NCBI RefSeq assembly: GCF_032163395.1
Contig: NZ_CP119968.1
Location: 4,924,001 to 4,988,000 of the forward strand
DNA from: Gloeocapsopsis dulcis
GTDB taxonomy: Bacteria; Cyanobacteriota; Cyanobacteriia; Cyanobacteriales; Chroococcidiopsidaceae
Length of the DNA: 64,000 nucleotides
Direction of reading: 5' to 3'
Within the stretch, counting starts at the first letter, position 1. Every line of letters starts with the position of its first letter. This document shows, piece after piece, positions 1-8,907 of this stretch. A program made the position numbers and the translations under genes. The notes beneath the pieces were generated by a model. That model saw only the letters and a list, made by a program, of their open reading frames with translations. It was not told the DNA's origin and did not search any database.

Positions 1-2622
1 CCACAAATAATTTGGGCTGCTGCACTGACTCCTCTAGTCATATTGAGTTCTTCTATACCTCCTGTTATAGCTGCAGTAAATCAAACGCAAATATCAGCTA
101 CCGCAAACGCCAATGCCATCCAACTGATGCAGCAAGGTATTAATTTTTACCAGGCTGAACAGTTCGCCGCAGCAGTAAAAGTATTACAACAAGCCGTGCA
201 AGCGTTTCGTACTGAAGGCAATACACTGCATCAAGCCCAAGCGTTAAATTATCTTTCCTTGGTTTATCAAGAACTCGGACAGTGGACGCCAGCAACACAA
301 GCGATCGCCGAAAGTTTACAACTCTTGCAACCTCAGCACAAATCTAGAGAATATTTACCCATACTAGCCCAGTCTTTGAATACTCAAGGACACCTCCAAC
401 TTGCACAAGGACAAGCTGAAAAAGCCTTAGAAACTTGGCAACAAGCTGCAACAACTTACAACAAAATAGGCGATCGCACTGGGAGTATTGGTAGCCAAAT
501 TAACCAAGTACAAGCCCTCAAAGCATTAGGACTTTATCGCCGTGCTTTAACTAGCCTCAATTCAGTTAAACAAATCCTGCAACAAGAACCAGATTTGTTA
601 ATTAAAACAACAGGTTTGCGGAGTTTGGGGAATGTGCTGCAAGTGATTGGCGATCTACCGCAATCTGAAACAGTTTTACGCGAAAGTTTAGTCGCCGCCC
701 AAAAAATGCGATCGCCTCAAAACGAAAGTGCGGCTTTACTCAGCCTTGGTAATACATCACGCGCCCAACAGAACTTGCAAAATGCGCTTTCTTACTATCA
801 ACAAGCCACTAGCGTCACAAATTCTCCTCATCAAAAAATCCAAGCGCAACTTAATCAACTAAGTCTGTTATTAGAAACGCAACAATTGTCAGATGCACAA
901 GCATTACTACCAGAGATTCAGAGTTTATTAACTCAAATTCCCCTCAGTCGTACCGCAGTCAATAGCCGGATTAATTTAGTTCAAAGTCTCATTTGTTTGA
1001 AGCAACAGGAGGGACAAATATCGGTGCAATCTTCCCCAATTGTGCAGCAGTGTGCAACTGGAGAAGTGAGAGAAAAAACACAAGAATTATCTTCAGTTCC
1101 TTCTTGGTCAGAAATTGGGCAGCTTCTAGCAACAGCAGTACAACAAGCTCGAACCTTACAAGATCAACGTGCTGAAGCTCAAGCACTTGGCTACTTAGGA
1201 GGATTATACCAGCAAACGCAACAATGGTCTGATGCGCAAAAACTCACCGAACAAGCCTTGTTACTTGCCCAAACAATTAATGCCTCAGATATCGCCTATC
1301 GTTGGCAATGGCAACTTGGTCGCTTACTTAATGCTACAGGTAAAACGCAAAAAGCGATCGCATCTTACACTGATGCTGTCAGTAGTCTCAAGGCTTTACG
1401 GAATGACTTAGTTGGGATTAACCCCGAATTACAATTTTCGTTTCGCGATAGTGTCGAACCTGTGTATCGCGAGTTAGTCAGTTTACTATTACAATCTCCA
1501 TCCACAGCAAGTCAAAAGAATCTCGCGCAAGCAAGGGATGCGATCGAAGCGCTACAAGTCGCTGAAATTGAAAACTTCTTTCGTACCGCGTGTTTAGATA
1601 CTCAACCAGTACAAATCGATCAGGTGGATCAAGCTGCTGCGGTGATCTATCCGATTATTTTAGGCGATCGTTTAGAAGTTATCGTATCACTTCCCAAACA
1701 ACCGCTACGCCACTATGCTACACCCTTAAGTGCAAACCGCGTAGAAAGTATCGTCGAAGGATTACGTCAAACCGTATTCACACAGACATCGCGCAGATAT
1801 TTACCCTTTGCCGCTGAAGTATATAACTGGTTAATTCGCCCTGTGGCTGCTGACTTAGAAAAAACTGGCGTGAAAACGATCGTCTTCGTTTTGGATGGGG
1901 CGATGCGCAATATTCCCATGGCGGCGCTGTATGACGGTAAACAGTATCTGGTAGAAAAATACAGTATTGCACTGACTCCTGGTTTGCAACTCCTCGATCC
2001 TCAACCGCTAGCTAGAGAAAGACTTAAAGCCCTAACGGCAGGACTTACCGAAGCCCGCGAAAGCTTTGCGGCGCTTCCCAATGTAAAACTTGAACTCGAA
2101 CAAATTCAATCTGAAGTACCGAGTCGCGTTCTCCTCAATCAGGAATTTACAACAAATACGCTGCAAAACGAAGTTCAATCTTCTCCAGTTCCGGTGGTAC
2201 ATCTGGCAACTCACGGACAATTTAGTTCTAAAGCCGAGGAGACATTTATTCTTAGTTGGGATAGCGCAATTGATGTCAATCAGTTAAATACTATTCTGCG
2301 TAGTAGAGGTAATAATCGGCAAAATGCGATTGAATTACTCGTTCTCAGTGCTTGCGAGACAGTCGCCGGAGATAAACGCGCTGCGTTAGGACTTGCTGGT
2401 ATGGCTGTACGCGCTGGCGCTCGTAGTACACTGGCAACACTGTGGTCTGTCAGTGACTTTGCTACAGCTTCGCTGATGGGACAATTTTACCAAGAGTATG
2501 CTAACACTAGTGTCACCAAAGCTGAAGCCCTACGTCGCGCACAACAAACTTTATTGAAAGATCCTAAATACGAGCATCCCTACTTCTGGGCAGCGTATGT
2601 TTTAGTAGGCAATTGGTTGTAA
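1..2622 (+). CDS. Exported TPR-CHAT domain protease-like protein (5' partial)
   Basis: The reading frame is open from base 1. The first in-window start is a TTG at 43, but the codons before and after it encode a hydrophobic stretch ending in PPVIAA that looks like the core of a signal peptide, so the true start probably lies upstream. The first half is alpha-helical TPR repeats. The last ~300 residues are a CHAT domain, a caspase-like cysteine protease fold: the dyad is visible as His724 in HLATHG and Cys771 in LSACET (numbered from the codon at 43), followed by the usual GLAGMAVRAGARSTLATLW block. CHAT-TPR proteins are common in cyanobacteria beside TpsA exoproteins. Export suggests it acts outside the cytoplasm, perhaps on neighbouring exoproteins (inference). 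It converges on the DUF1822 gene at 2687. Confidence 0.9.
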   Translation, partial: PQIIWAAALTPLVILSSSIPPVIAAVNQTQISATANANAIQLMQQGINFYQAEQFAAAVKVLQQAVQAFRTEGNTLHQAQALNYLSLVYQELGQWTPATQAIAESLQLLQPQHKSREYLPILAQSLNTQGHLQLAQGQAEKALETWQQAATTYNKIGDRTGSIGSQINQVQALKALGLYRRALTSLNSVKQILQQEPDLLIKTTGLRSLGNVLQVIGDLPQSETVLRESLVAAQKMRSPQNESAALLSLGNTSRAQQNLQNALSYYQQATSVTNSPHQKIQAQLNQLSLLLETQQLSDAQALLPEIQSLLTQIPLSRTAVNSRINLVQSLICLKQQEGQISVQSSPIVQQCATGEVREKTQELSSVPSWSEIGQLLATAVQQARTLQDQRAEAQALGYLGGLYQQTQQWSDAQKLTEQALLLAQTINASDIAYRWQWQLGRLLNATGKTQKAIASYTDAVSSLKALRNDLVGINPELQFSFRDSVEPVYRELVSLLLQSPSTASQKNLAQARDAIEALQVAEIENFFRTACLDTQPVQIDQVDQAAAVIYPIILGDRLEVIVSLPKQPLRHYATPLSANRVESIVEGLRQTVFTQTSRRYLPFAAEVYNWLIRPVAADLEKTGVKTIVFVLDGAMRNIPMAALYDGKQYLVEKYSIALTPGLQLLDPQPLARERLKALTAGLTEARESFAALPNVKLELEQIQSEVPSRVLLNQEFTTNTLQNEVQSSPVPVVHLATHGQFSSKAEETFILSWDSAIDVNQLNTILRSRGNNRQNAIELLVLSACETVAGDKRAALGLAGMAVRAGARSTLATLWSVSDFATASLMGQFYQEYANTSVTKAEALRRAQQTLLKDPKYEHPYFWAAYVLVGNWL

Positions 2623-2686
2623 GATAAAAAGCAATTAGCAATTAGCTAGTAACTTTCGGTTTGACGTGACTGAAATTGCTAAATGT

Positions 2687-3841
2687 CTAAAACCTTAAAA
2701 TTTCTCTTTCGTAGTTTTCTGGGGTAGGTTCAATTTCCCAGACAATTCCTTCTCCAGGTTCAAGTGTGACTTCGACAAATAGCTGTTCGACTGCTGCTGT
2801 AGCTATATCTTCATTATTATCAAACCCTTGTAAGTCTTCGGTTAGCAGTCTTAATTTGAAGCCTCCAGGAATTAAAGCACCTGCAGAGGTATTTCTTAAT
2901 TCAAAGCGCCATTGTTGTTCAGGATGTTGGATTATGCGTAACTCATATTGTTGCCCTGCAATGACGAGTTGACGAGATAACACAGCAGATGAGGGTGTAA
3001 GTTCTAAGGAACGCGATCGCGCGAAACTCGGTTGAAGTTCTACTTGTTGCCAACCAATTTGTTGCGCCACATCAGAAATCCCCGATCGCAACCACTGTAA
3101 AATTGACCATTGATCTGGTAGTCCTTGACGGCGTTCGTACAAGCGCTGTCGCCATCCACCATGGGCAAGTATTGCCCCCCAAAGGGTAAATGGAATCTCA
3201 AGTCGTGGTGTAATAATCTCAGGATTGCCCAAACGCTGAATTAAATTTTCTGCTTGTGGTTGTGGTATTGCTAAAGGTGAGATTGCACTTCTTGTCTCTT
3301 CTCTAACGCCTAGTTGCTGTGCTACCCAGAGAACATTAATATCTGTAATCAGTTCATCTTCATCTAAACTATAAGTGCGATCGCTTGCATCATAATATCC
3401 CCTTGTCTTGAGTTGCAGATGTGTCGTGTATCCCCAAACTCTGATCCAACCATCGTCAGAATTGACTTGCACTCCCAAGTAATAATCTGCTGTCCATTCT
3501 GGGATATCAATCCATTCTTGCGGTACGCGTAATTCATCCGTGTCAATTGTTTCGCTAGGGATCAGAACTATTTTTGTTGTTCCCCAAACAATAGCTACAC
3601 CGTTGACGAATTCCCAAATACTCGCTAAAGCCGCCCGATTAGGAAAAACTTTGGCTGGCGGGGCGTATTCTATTTGCAGCCACGATATAAAAGTATTGAG
3701 CGTAATGTGATTTAAATAAGCGTTCCAGCGACTACTAGGAGTGAAGTCCTGACGTTGCCAAGCTTGAGACTGATCGTCAGGAGAGATTTCGAGCCATAAT
3801 TGTCTAGGGTTAGCCGCTGCCAGTAACGAATCGAAAGTCAT
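2687..3841 (-). CDS. DUF1822 family protein
   Basis: A 384-residue soluble protein without signal peptide or membrane segment. The spacing of Trp-rich blocks (ISPDDQSQAWQ near the N-terminus, then VNGVAIVWGTTKIVLIP, YYLGVQVN and WIRVWGYTTH) matches the cyanobacterial DUF1822 family. No function is known for the family. Members often sit directly after a divergent sigma-70 factor gene, as here: its ATG lies 6 bp after the stop of the sigma gene, so the two are almost surely one operon. A role as partner or anti-sigma-like regulator of that factor is only an inference from this pairing. Confidence 0.85.
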   Translation of the reverse strand: MTFDSLLAAANPRQLWLEISPDDQSQAWQRQDFTPSSRWNAYLNHITLNTFISWLQIEYAPPAKVFPNRAALASIWEFVNGVAIVWGTTKIVLIPSETIDTDELRVPQEWIDIPEWTADYYLGVQVNSDDGWIRVWGYTTHLQLKTRGYYDASDRTYSLDEDELITDINVLWVAQQLGVREETRSAISPLAIPQPQAENLIQRLGNPEIITPRLEIPFTLWGAILAHGGWRQRLYERRQGLPDQWSILQWLRSGISDVAQQIGWQQVELQPSFARSRSLELTPSSAVLSRQLVIAGQQYELRIIQHPEQQWRFELRNTSAGALIPGGFKLRLLTEDLQGFDNNEDIATAAVEQLFVEVTLEPGEGIVWEIEPTPENYEREILRF

Positions 3842-3847
3842 AATCGG

Positions 3848-5041
3848 TTACTCCCTTGAAGATTTCAGTTCAGTTTGGCTATAGTGACCTTGCAGCCACT
3901 CGTCTAGAACTGCGCTGATATTTTTTAGTACGTCGGAAGTTAGCGAAATATGCAAATCTTGACTCCACTGTGCAAGTGCTTTTAATAATTCTTCTCGACA
4001 TTTTGTCAATCGCCGAGAAATTGTATACTGTTTGATATCTAACTGGGCAGCCATTTGTTGTTGCGTGAGTGCTTCACCATAGTAGAGTTTCAATATCTGT
4101 TGTGCTTGCACATCGAGTTTGGCGATCACTGCAACTAACACCTCACTGATTTGCTTGTACTGCGTCTGTCTATTTTGTATTTCTTCTTGCGTAATGATAT
4201 TGGTAAGTAAAGATTCGCCTTGCAATTCGGGTAAGTTATCCAGCCATTCACCGGAATCTTGTCCTGGCTTGGGAGTATTAATCGAAGCGACTGTGGGATA
4301 AAGATAAGAACGCGCAGCTTTTGCACACGCTAGCATCCATTGTTCTAGTGTCTCTGCCTGATGTATTTTTGTACTGGGGTTTTGAGAATTATATAGTTTG
4401 GCGATCGCTTCCCACGTTACTGAGTCAGGTTTTGCAAGTTGTCGCGTTGCACCTGCTTGTATCGGAACATAGATCGTTTTGAAGCAATTCCACGCGAGAA
4501 GGTAACTGGCAATTTTTTCTGGCGATAATCCCGCATTTTGCAATGCTTCTTCTAGTCGTTTATGACTCAGCTTGCGCAGTAAACTCCAATCGGTGCAAAT
4601 ATCGACTTCTTGACGCTGGCGGAGGGTTTCTTTGATTGTGCTAGTAAAGATCGCACTGGCGTAGTTTTTGAGGTTAAAGCCTTGCTGCGAGTTAAAGCCT
4701 TGGAGAATTTTATCAACTTTAGTGATCGCCATTTGAAAACAATCTGCTAGCGTATGTTGGCTACTCGTAAAATTCGTCACAATATTTTGCGCCGCCCAAT
4801 AACCAGCTTCTTGCAAGTAAGCATATAGATGCCCAAACGCCAGACTTTCAGGTTGTGCTAGCCACAGTTTATACCAATAAAGCGCCCAGAAGTTTTCCTT
4901 AGTTGTAGCTTGCGGCGATTGAATCAAAGAATTTTGCATACTCCGTCGCAGTTTAGGTTCAGTCACCCAATTGCTAAAGCGATCGGCATTGAACTGGATA
5001 AAAGACGAGAAAATCTCAACAATATCTTGACGAGAACGCAT
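3848..5041 (-). CDS. Divergent sigma-70-like transcription factor
   Basis: A 397-residue protein. Residues ~95-140 (LADCFQMAI...GFNLKNYAS...TLRQR) resemble a worn sigma region 2. Residues ~330-360 (ALTQQQMAAQLDIKQYTISRRLTKCREELL) are a clear region 4 helix-turn-helix of the type that binds the -35 element. Region 2.4 is poorly conserved, so recognition is probably unlike that of the housekeeping factor. First gene of an operon with DUF1822 (6-bp gap). The ATG at 5041 is followed by a plausible N-terminus. Four identically spaced promoter-like motifs lie within 13 kb of it; this factor is the natural candidate to read them, which is inference. Confidence 0.85.
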   Translation of the reverse strand: MRSRQDIVEIFSSFIQFNADRFSNWVTEPKLRRSMQNSLIQSPQATTKENFWALYWYKLWLAQPESLAFGHLYAYLQEAGYWAAQNIVTNFTSSQHTLADCFQMAITKVDKILQGFNSQQGFNLKNYASAIFTSTIKETLRQRQEVDICTDWSLLRKLSHKRLEEALQNAGLSPEKIASYLLAWNCFKTIYVPIQAGATRQLAKPDSVTWEAIAKLYNSQNPSTKIHQAETLEQWMLACAKAARSYLYPTVASINTPKPGQDSGEWLDNLPELQGESLLTNIITQEEIQNRQTQYKQISEVLVAVIAKLDVQAQQILKLYYGEALTQQQMAAQLDIKQYTISRRLTKCREELLKALAQWSQDLHISLTSDVLKNISAVLDEWLQGHYSQTELKSSRE

Positions 5042-5274
5042 GAAGTCGCTACTGACATCACAGCCAGGAAAGGGGTTTGCAGTCGAGATGATTATACTTA
5101 TATCTTCTCACGAACTGCTGTTGCTTAATTAACCGAGTCAAACACACATTTTCTCTAGCTTCTAATTGTTGTAGTTCTGACTTTCCAGTGCGGCAAAAAC
5201 CTGAATAGCTAAGACAAAAGCTTATACCAACAATTCCCCACTCCCCAAACCCAGGAGATTTTTTTTCATCACAC

Positions 5275-5302
5275 CTGCATAAAACAATAAATACCACCCT
5301 AT
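5275..5302 (+). promoter_or_regulatory. Shared promoter-like motif, copy 1 (RTX gene 5365)
   Basis: CTGCATAAAACAA at one end and CACCCTAT at the other, 28 bp overall, ending 62 bp before the ATG at 5365. The same two blocks at the same spacing occur at 6466, 7401 and 17830. The spacing fits a -35/-10 pair of a sigma-70-type promoter, but neither half matches the usual consensus well. The rest of the 323-bp gap between the divergent sigma and RTX genes holds no convincing gene. Confidence 0.6.
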
Positions 5303-5364
5303 GTAGTGAATGTAAGGCAACAAGCCAATGACAGAAATAAACCCTAATTCTTGGAGAAAATACT

Positions 5365-6159
5365 ATGTCTTTCAATCAAATCAAGGGCAACAACAGAAAC
5401 AACACCTTAAATGGCACAGAATACAACGACAAAATTTTAGGTCTTGACGGTCATGATTACTTATATGGTAATGGTGGCGATGACTACCTCGATGGCGGTA
5501 AACATAACGATTACCTCGATGGCGGTTATGGTTCGGATACCTTGTATGGTGGTAAAGGTAATGACACTTTATATGCTGGCTACGACTACAGCTACAACTT
5601 TTTAGATGGTGGCGAAGGTCATGATTACATGGTTGGTGGTTATGGCTACGACGTCCTTTATGGTGGTAAAGGTAAAGATACTCTTGATGGTTATGATGGT
5701 GACGACTATTTAGATGGTGGTAAGGATAACGACTATCTTTATGGCGGTTACGGTAACGACTATTTAGATGGTGGTAAAGACAATGACTATCTAAATGGCG
5801 GCTATGGTGATGATTACCTATATGGCGATCAAGGTAAAGATACTCTCAATGGTTACGGTGGTGGTACAGAATACGATACTCTAACCGGTGGTACAGGGGC
5901 TGACACTTTTGTTTTGGGTGACTACTGGAGTACTTATTATCAGGGCAGTGACTATGCCACAATTACAGACTTCTCTTACTTGGAAGGAGATAAAATTCAA
6001 CTTTCGGGTTCAGTTGCAAGAAGTAACTACTCGCTTGAATACACTGACTGGACTGGTAATGGCGTTACAGATACCTTAGTTAAGTATGGTGCAGATGTGA
6101 TTGGTGTTGTACAAGATACTACTAGCCCAGTTTTATCTCTCGACTTTACATATGCCTAA
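5365..6159 (+). CDS. Tyrosine-rich RTX calcium-binding repeat protein
   Basis: 264 residues beginning [13 protein letters not shown], with no cleavable signal peptide. Residues ~10-165 are nonapeptide RTX repeats of the GGxGxDxLx type that wind into a calcium-binding beta-roll. Here the variable positions are unusually rich in Tyr (units such as [18 protein letters not shown]). The C-terminal ~95 residues ([15 protein letters not shown], then [16 protein letters not shown]) are the usual capping segment after RTX repeats in bacterial exoproteins. Such proteins are normally exported by type I secretion without a cleaved signal; no type I transporter is in this window. A good ribosome site (GGAG) precedes the ATG. 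Monocistronic, with promoter motif upstream and hairpin terminator downstream. Confidence 0.9.
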   Translation: MSFNQIKGNNRNNTLNGTEYNDKILGLDGHDYLYGNGGDDYLDGGKHNDYLDGGYGSDTLYGGKGNDTLYAGYDYSYNFLDGGEGHDYMVGGYGYDVLYGGKGKDTLDGYDGDDYLDGGKDNDYLYGGYGNDYLDGGKDNDYLNGGYGDDYLYGDQGKDTLNGYGGGTEYDTLTGGTGADTFVLGDYWSTYYQGSDYATITDFSYLEGDKIQLSGSVARSNYSLEYTDWTGNGVTDTLVKYGADVIGVVQDTTSPVLSLDFTYA

Positions 6160-6310
6160 TTTACACTCTCAAGAACTATGCATTGAGTTATCACAATAAA
6201 GTTGGTTGTGTAAGTCTTAATGTTTGCTATCTAGTTTCTGAAAGTGATTTACAAAGCTTAAATTAGAGGCAAACTCTCAATAAGAGTCCTTCTCAAAAAT
6301 TAATAACTTT

Positions 6311-6348
6311 GGCTTTCCTAATTATTTAGGAAGGCTTTTATCTTTTTT
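6311..6348 (+). terminator. Rho-independent terminator after the first RTX gene
   Basis: An inverted repeat GGCTTTCCTAA / TTAGGAAGGCT around a short TT-rich loop, followed by a T-rich run. It lies 150 bp after the RTX stop codon and before the promoter motif of the next gene. Confidence 0.75.
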
Positions 6349-6465
6349 ATTACAAGCAATAAGGCTTTAGTAATTTCCTACCAATTGCTTATATAAACCT
6401 TTCTATACAAAAATAATTATTCTTATCCAAGTTTAGATATTTTTGGAATTCCGTCTATAAAAAAA

Positions 6466-6493
6466 CTGCATAAAAAAGCAAAGTTAAAGCTAT
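6466..6493 (+). promoter_or_regulatory. Shared promoter-like motif, copy 2 (gene 6551)
   Basis: CTGCATAAAA then AAAGCTAT with the same 28-bp frame as the other three copies; the middle differs, so this is the most divergent copy. It ends 57 bp before the ATG at 6551. Confidence 0.5.
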
Positions 6494-6550
6494 TCAATTA
6501 TAGAAGCAATTCAAAGGTTCATTAAGCTATTTCACAGGAAGAAATTAGTT

Positions 6551-6907
6551 ATGTTTCAGAATCAATTACATAAATTTATGCTGGCTGCAACACTATCAGT
6601 ACCTATAGTTTCACTAAGTCCTCAAAGTACTTTAGCTGCGCCGCGTTACCTTGAAGTATATAACAATAATGACTTAGATATTGTAGAGCTATATGTATCG
6701 CCAATGCGTTCTGATAAGTGGGGTCAAGATGTTTTAGGGGCAAATATATTACCAAGTGAAGGTTATGAGTTAGTTAGGCTAGTAAATAGTAGCCATTGTG
6801 ACTATGATATTCAAGCCATCTATGAAGATCGTAGTTCTGATACAGGACAATTGAATCTGTGCGAAGATACATCTATAGAATTTTATGGTTATGGCGGTGA
6901 TGATTAA
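6551..6907 (+). CDS. Small exported protein of unknown function
   Basis: 118 residues. Residues 1-30 form a signal peptide (basic start, LAATLSVPIVSLSP core, cleavage near TLAA). The mature part has a YNNNDLDIVELYVSP segment, a KWGQDVLG motif and a C-terminal CDYDIQAIYED block with two cysteines in the last third. This layout resembles small exported proteins seen in several bacterial groups whose function is not established. A ribosome site (AGGAAG) precedes the ATG. It sits between RTX genes, has its own promoter-like motif upstream and a hairpin downstream, so it is probably a single-gene unit of the same regulon (inference). Confidence 0.75.
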   Translation: MFQNQLHKFMLAATLSVPIVSLSPQSTLAAPRYLEVYNNNDLDIVELYVSPMRSDKWGQDVLGANILPSEGYELVRLVNSSHCDYDIQAIYEDRSSDTGQLNLCEDTSIEFYGYGGDD

Positions 6908-6992
6908 AGTTCATAATAATTCATGACTACTATTTCACATGTAATAACAGTATCTGCAATAGAAACGATAAAATTTAATCGTTAAATATTAG

Positions 6993-7037
6993 AGCCAAGG
7001 AAAACCTACAAACTAGAATCCTTGGCTAACTTTTATT
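6993..7037 (+). terminator. Probable terminator after gene 6551
   Basis: AGCCAAGG and CCTTGGCT form an 8-bp perfect stem with a loop of about 19 bases, followed by AACTTTTATT. The long loop and short T-run make this moderate evidence. Confidence 0.5.
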
Positions 7038-7068
7038 ATGCTAAGATTCAGACGATCGCAACACTGAC

Positions 7069-7266
7069 AGTATAAAACTACTAGAAATCCAAGAACTTCT
7101 TTTACGTGGAAAAATTAAAGACACTTATGCCTTGGTAGAAGATTTAGATCTAGAGAAGAAGGAAATTGCAAGCAACATTCGTTTGTATGCTAAAGTCTTG
7201 CTTTTTCACCTGATAAAAATGCAGGTAAGACATTGCACCATCAAATCATTAAAGCTCAAAAAATAG
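7069..7266 (+). pseudogene. Remnant of a DUF29 family gene
   Basis: Translated from 7069 the frame reads SIKLLEIQELLLRGKIKD, then ALVEDLDLEKKEI and LLFHLIK before losing similarity, and stops at 7264-7266. This matches the N-terminal half of the intact DUF29 protein at 57114 (LKQLLHEGKLTEALELVEELEEM...LLLHLIKQ). No ATG, GTG or TTG precedes it in frame after the stop at 7042, and the C-terminal half is absent. It is therefore a decayed, doubly truncated copy. The rest of the 579-bp gap holds a small hairpin repeat and the next promoter motif. Confidence 0.7.
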
Positions 7267-7299
7267 AGGAAAATAGTTCACAAAAATATTCAATTGTGG

Positions 7300-7318
7300 G
7301 ATGGGCATCCTGCCCGTC
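7300..7318. repeat. Small dispersed hairpin repeat
   Basis: GATGGGCA-TCC-TGCCCGTC forms an 8-bp stem with a 3-base loop. Elements with this core are common between cyanobacterial genes. It follows the DUF29 remnant. Confidence 0.4.
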
Positions 7319-7400
7319 TATCTTTATCTAAGTACAAGATCTAAGTACAGATTTTTTTGCTATCAACTATTCTAAAGCTAAAAGTATTTTTTCCATTCCA

Positions 7401-7428
7401 CTGCATAAAACAACAAAACCAACCCTAT
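7401..7428 (+). promoter_or_regulatory. Shared promoter-like motif, copy 3 (gene 7487)
   Basis: CTGCATAAAACAACAAAACC followed by AACCCTAT, ending 58 bp before the ATG at 7487. It is nearly the same as copy 1, and similarity continues for about 15 bp past the CTAT block (AGTGA-TG-AAGGCA), through the expected transcription start. Confidence 0.6.
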
Positions 7429-7486
7429 TAAGTGAGTGAAGGCATTTAAACCAAATACTTCTTAAAAAACAGAACACCAATTCACT

Positions 7487-8113
7487 ATGCTACTAAACAA
7501 GATTACTACTTCACTCCTCTCTGTTTCTCTAGTTGCTGCCGCATTTACCGTTACTCCTGACTCCGCAACTGCTAAAGAAAATAAAATTGATCAACTCCTC
7601 ATTCAACACGGATTAAATCCTACAAAGTGTGGTCCTGGAGTAGTAGCAGTATGGGTAGACTTAAATCAACAAGCCTGTGCAGTACCTAATGCACAATATC
7701 CTGCTGGCACGTATAGACTAACAAACAATTTTCAACTTGCTGCCATCAGCCAACAAAATCCTACTCCACAACCGAACAACCAAGCTACTCCTATTACTAA
7801 CGGTAATCCCACGATCAATGTAATTAATGTTGGAACCCCTGGGAGTTACCCCTCTGCGCCTACATATCCAAATACTCCTGGTGGGTATCCACCACCAACA
7901 ATAACAACTCCCTCGATTGTTTTCACTAGCAATCCCAATCAGCCTGTTTCTCCTGTCATCAGTGCCCAAATTAATGCTTCTTTAGCTGCTAAGGGTTTGA
8001 GTCCAACCTCTTGCAGTGCCAATCCTGGCGTAGTCGTAATGATGGATCAGTATATGGCGTGTGCCTATCCTACACTTACTTATCCACCAGGAAGATATAG
8101 CTTGGCATTTTAG
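7487..8113 (+). CDS. Exported protein with two copies of a two-cysteine domain
   Basis: 208 residues. Residues 1-29 are a signal peptide (MLLNKITTSLLSVSLVAAAF, cleavage near SATA). The mature protein has two related ~45-residue units, at ~33-78 (HGLNPTKCGPGVVAVW...ACAVP...YPAGTYRL) and ~163-208 (KGLSPTSCSANPGVVVM...ACAYP...YPPGRYSL), joined by a Pro/Thr/Asn-rich linker. Each unit has two cysteines that could form a disulphide. The same unit is found once in the next gene at 8236. I do not recognise this domain from any named family. Driven by promoter motif copy 3; 122 bp separate it from gene 8236. Confidence 0.75.
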   Translation: MLLNKITTSLLSVSLVAAAFTVTPDSATAKENKIDQLLIQHGLNPTKCGPGVVAVWVDLNQQACAVPNAQYPAGTYRLTNNFQLAAISQQNPTPQPNNQATPITNGNPTINVINVGTPGSYPSAPTYPNTPGGYPPPTITTPSIVFTSNPNQPVSPVISAQINASLAAKGLSPTSCSANPGVVVMMDQYMACAYPTLTYPPGRYSLAF

Positions 8114-8235
8114 TCACTATTGTGCCTAACGAATTGAATTCGTGGCTACACAAATAAAGTCCGCGATCGCAGACTAATGCTTAGAAGCATTGTAAGTAGA
8201 GTGCTTAGTTTTAAAAATTTACAAAAGGATGATTT

Positions 8236-8907
8236 ATGGCAATGCGTCATATCGCTAACAAAATTTCAGCCGTAATCTTTGGCACGCTTGTACAGTTGGA
8301 ATTGGGCTTTTTAGCTATGTCTGCACCAGGATTAAGTCAAACTCAACCACAACCTACGCTTATCCCTGTTCAGTCTAGTGGTGGGCAGTTATTAAATCAA
8401 CTCGTTCCACAGTGGGGTTTCAATTTAGTTCCTTGCACAACAGGAGTAGCATCAATTATCTATAATGCAGAGAAAGCCTGTGTCACTCCGACACCGCAGT
8501 TACCCGCTGGTGAGTATACGTATGAATCGACAACCAATCAGGTAACTCCACTGAATTCTCAAGTCGCTACTCCCAAGTTTACTTTTACGAGTGTACTGGA
8601 TTATAGCAATTGCTTAGAGGCTATTTTGCAGCTATATCAAAACGGTACCTTAAATTCTCAACAACAGAATAGTTGCGTAGTGCACAGCAATCAACAATTA
8701 TCGAAGTCGCAAGCTTTGGAATTAATCTCAGGGGCAAACTTCTATGCAACTAATATGCTAGAGCGTAAACTTTATCCGCCTCGCGGTCAACGCCGTCGAG
8801 TCGCCCAGATATTTCAGTTCATCTATGACATTGATGTAAGTGACTCAGAGATGCAGAAGTTAGCAACCCAAAGTTACAGCAACTCACAGATGGATAGACC
8901 GCAGTAA
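8236..8907 (+). CDS. Exported protein: two-cysteine domain plus conserved C-terminal module
   Basis: 223 residues with an N-terminal signal peptide (MAMRHIANKISAVIFG..., cleavage near LSQT). Residues ~55-95 (WGFNLVPCTTGVASII...ACVTP...LPAGEYTY) are the same two-cysteine unit as in gene 7487. The C-terminal ~100 residues (NCLEAILQLYQNGTLN ... LELISGANFYATNMLERK ... RRRVAQIFQFIYDID) form a second, helical module that reappears in the broken copy at 13443-13920. Function unknown. AAAGGA precedes the ATG. It heads the first copy of the duplicated module small protein-RTX-TpsA, although a 677-bp gap separates it from the RTX gene. Confidence 0.75.
   Translation: MAMRHIANKISAVIFGTLVQLELGFLAMSAPGLSQTQPQPTLIPVQSSGGQLLNQLVPQWGFNLVPCTTGVASIIYNAEKACVTPTPQLPAGEYTYESTTNQVTPLNSQVATPKFTFTSVLDYSNCLEAILQLYQNGTLNSQQQNSCVVHSNQQLSKSQALELISGANFYATNMLERKLYPPRGQRRRVAQIFQFIYDIDVSDSEMQKLATQSYSNSQMDRPQ

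Noticed and set aside
5058-5375. 105-codon minus-strand frame between sigma and RTX genes
   Set aside because: It covers the promoter motif and ribosome site of the RTX gene, has no recognisable domain and odd composition; judged a chance frame.
5400-5850. Regular repeats resembling a CRISPR or tandem array
   Set aside because: They are codon repeats of the RTX protein, in frame with 9-residue periodicity, without unique spacers.
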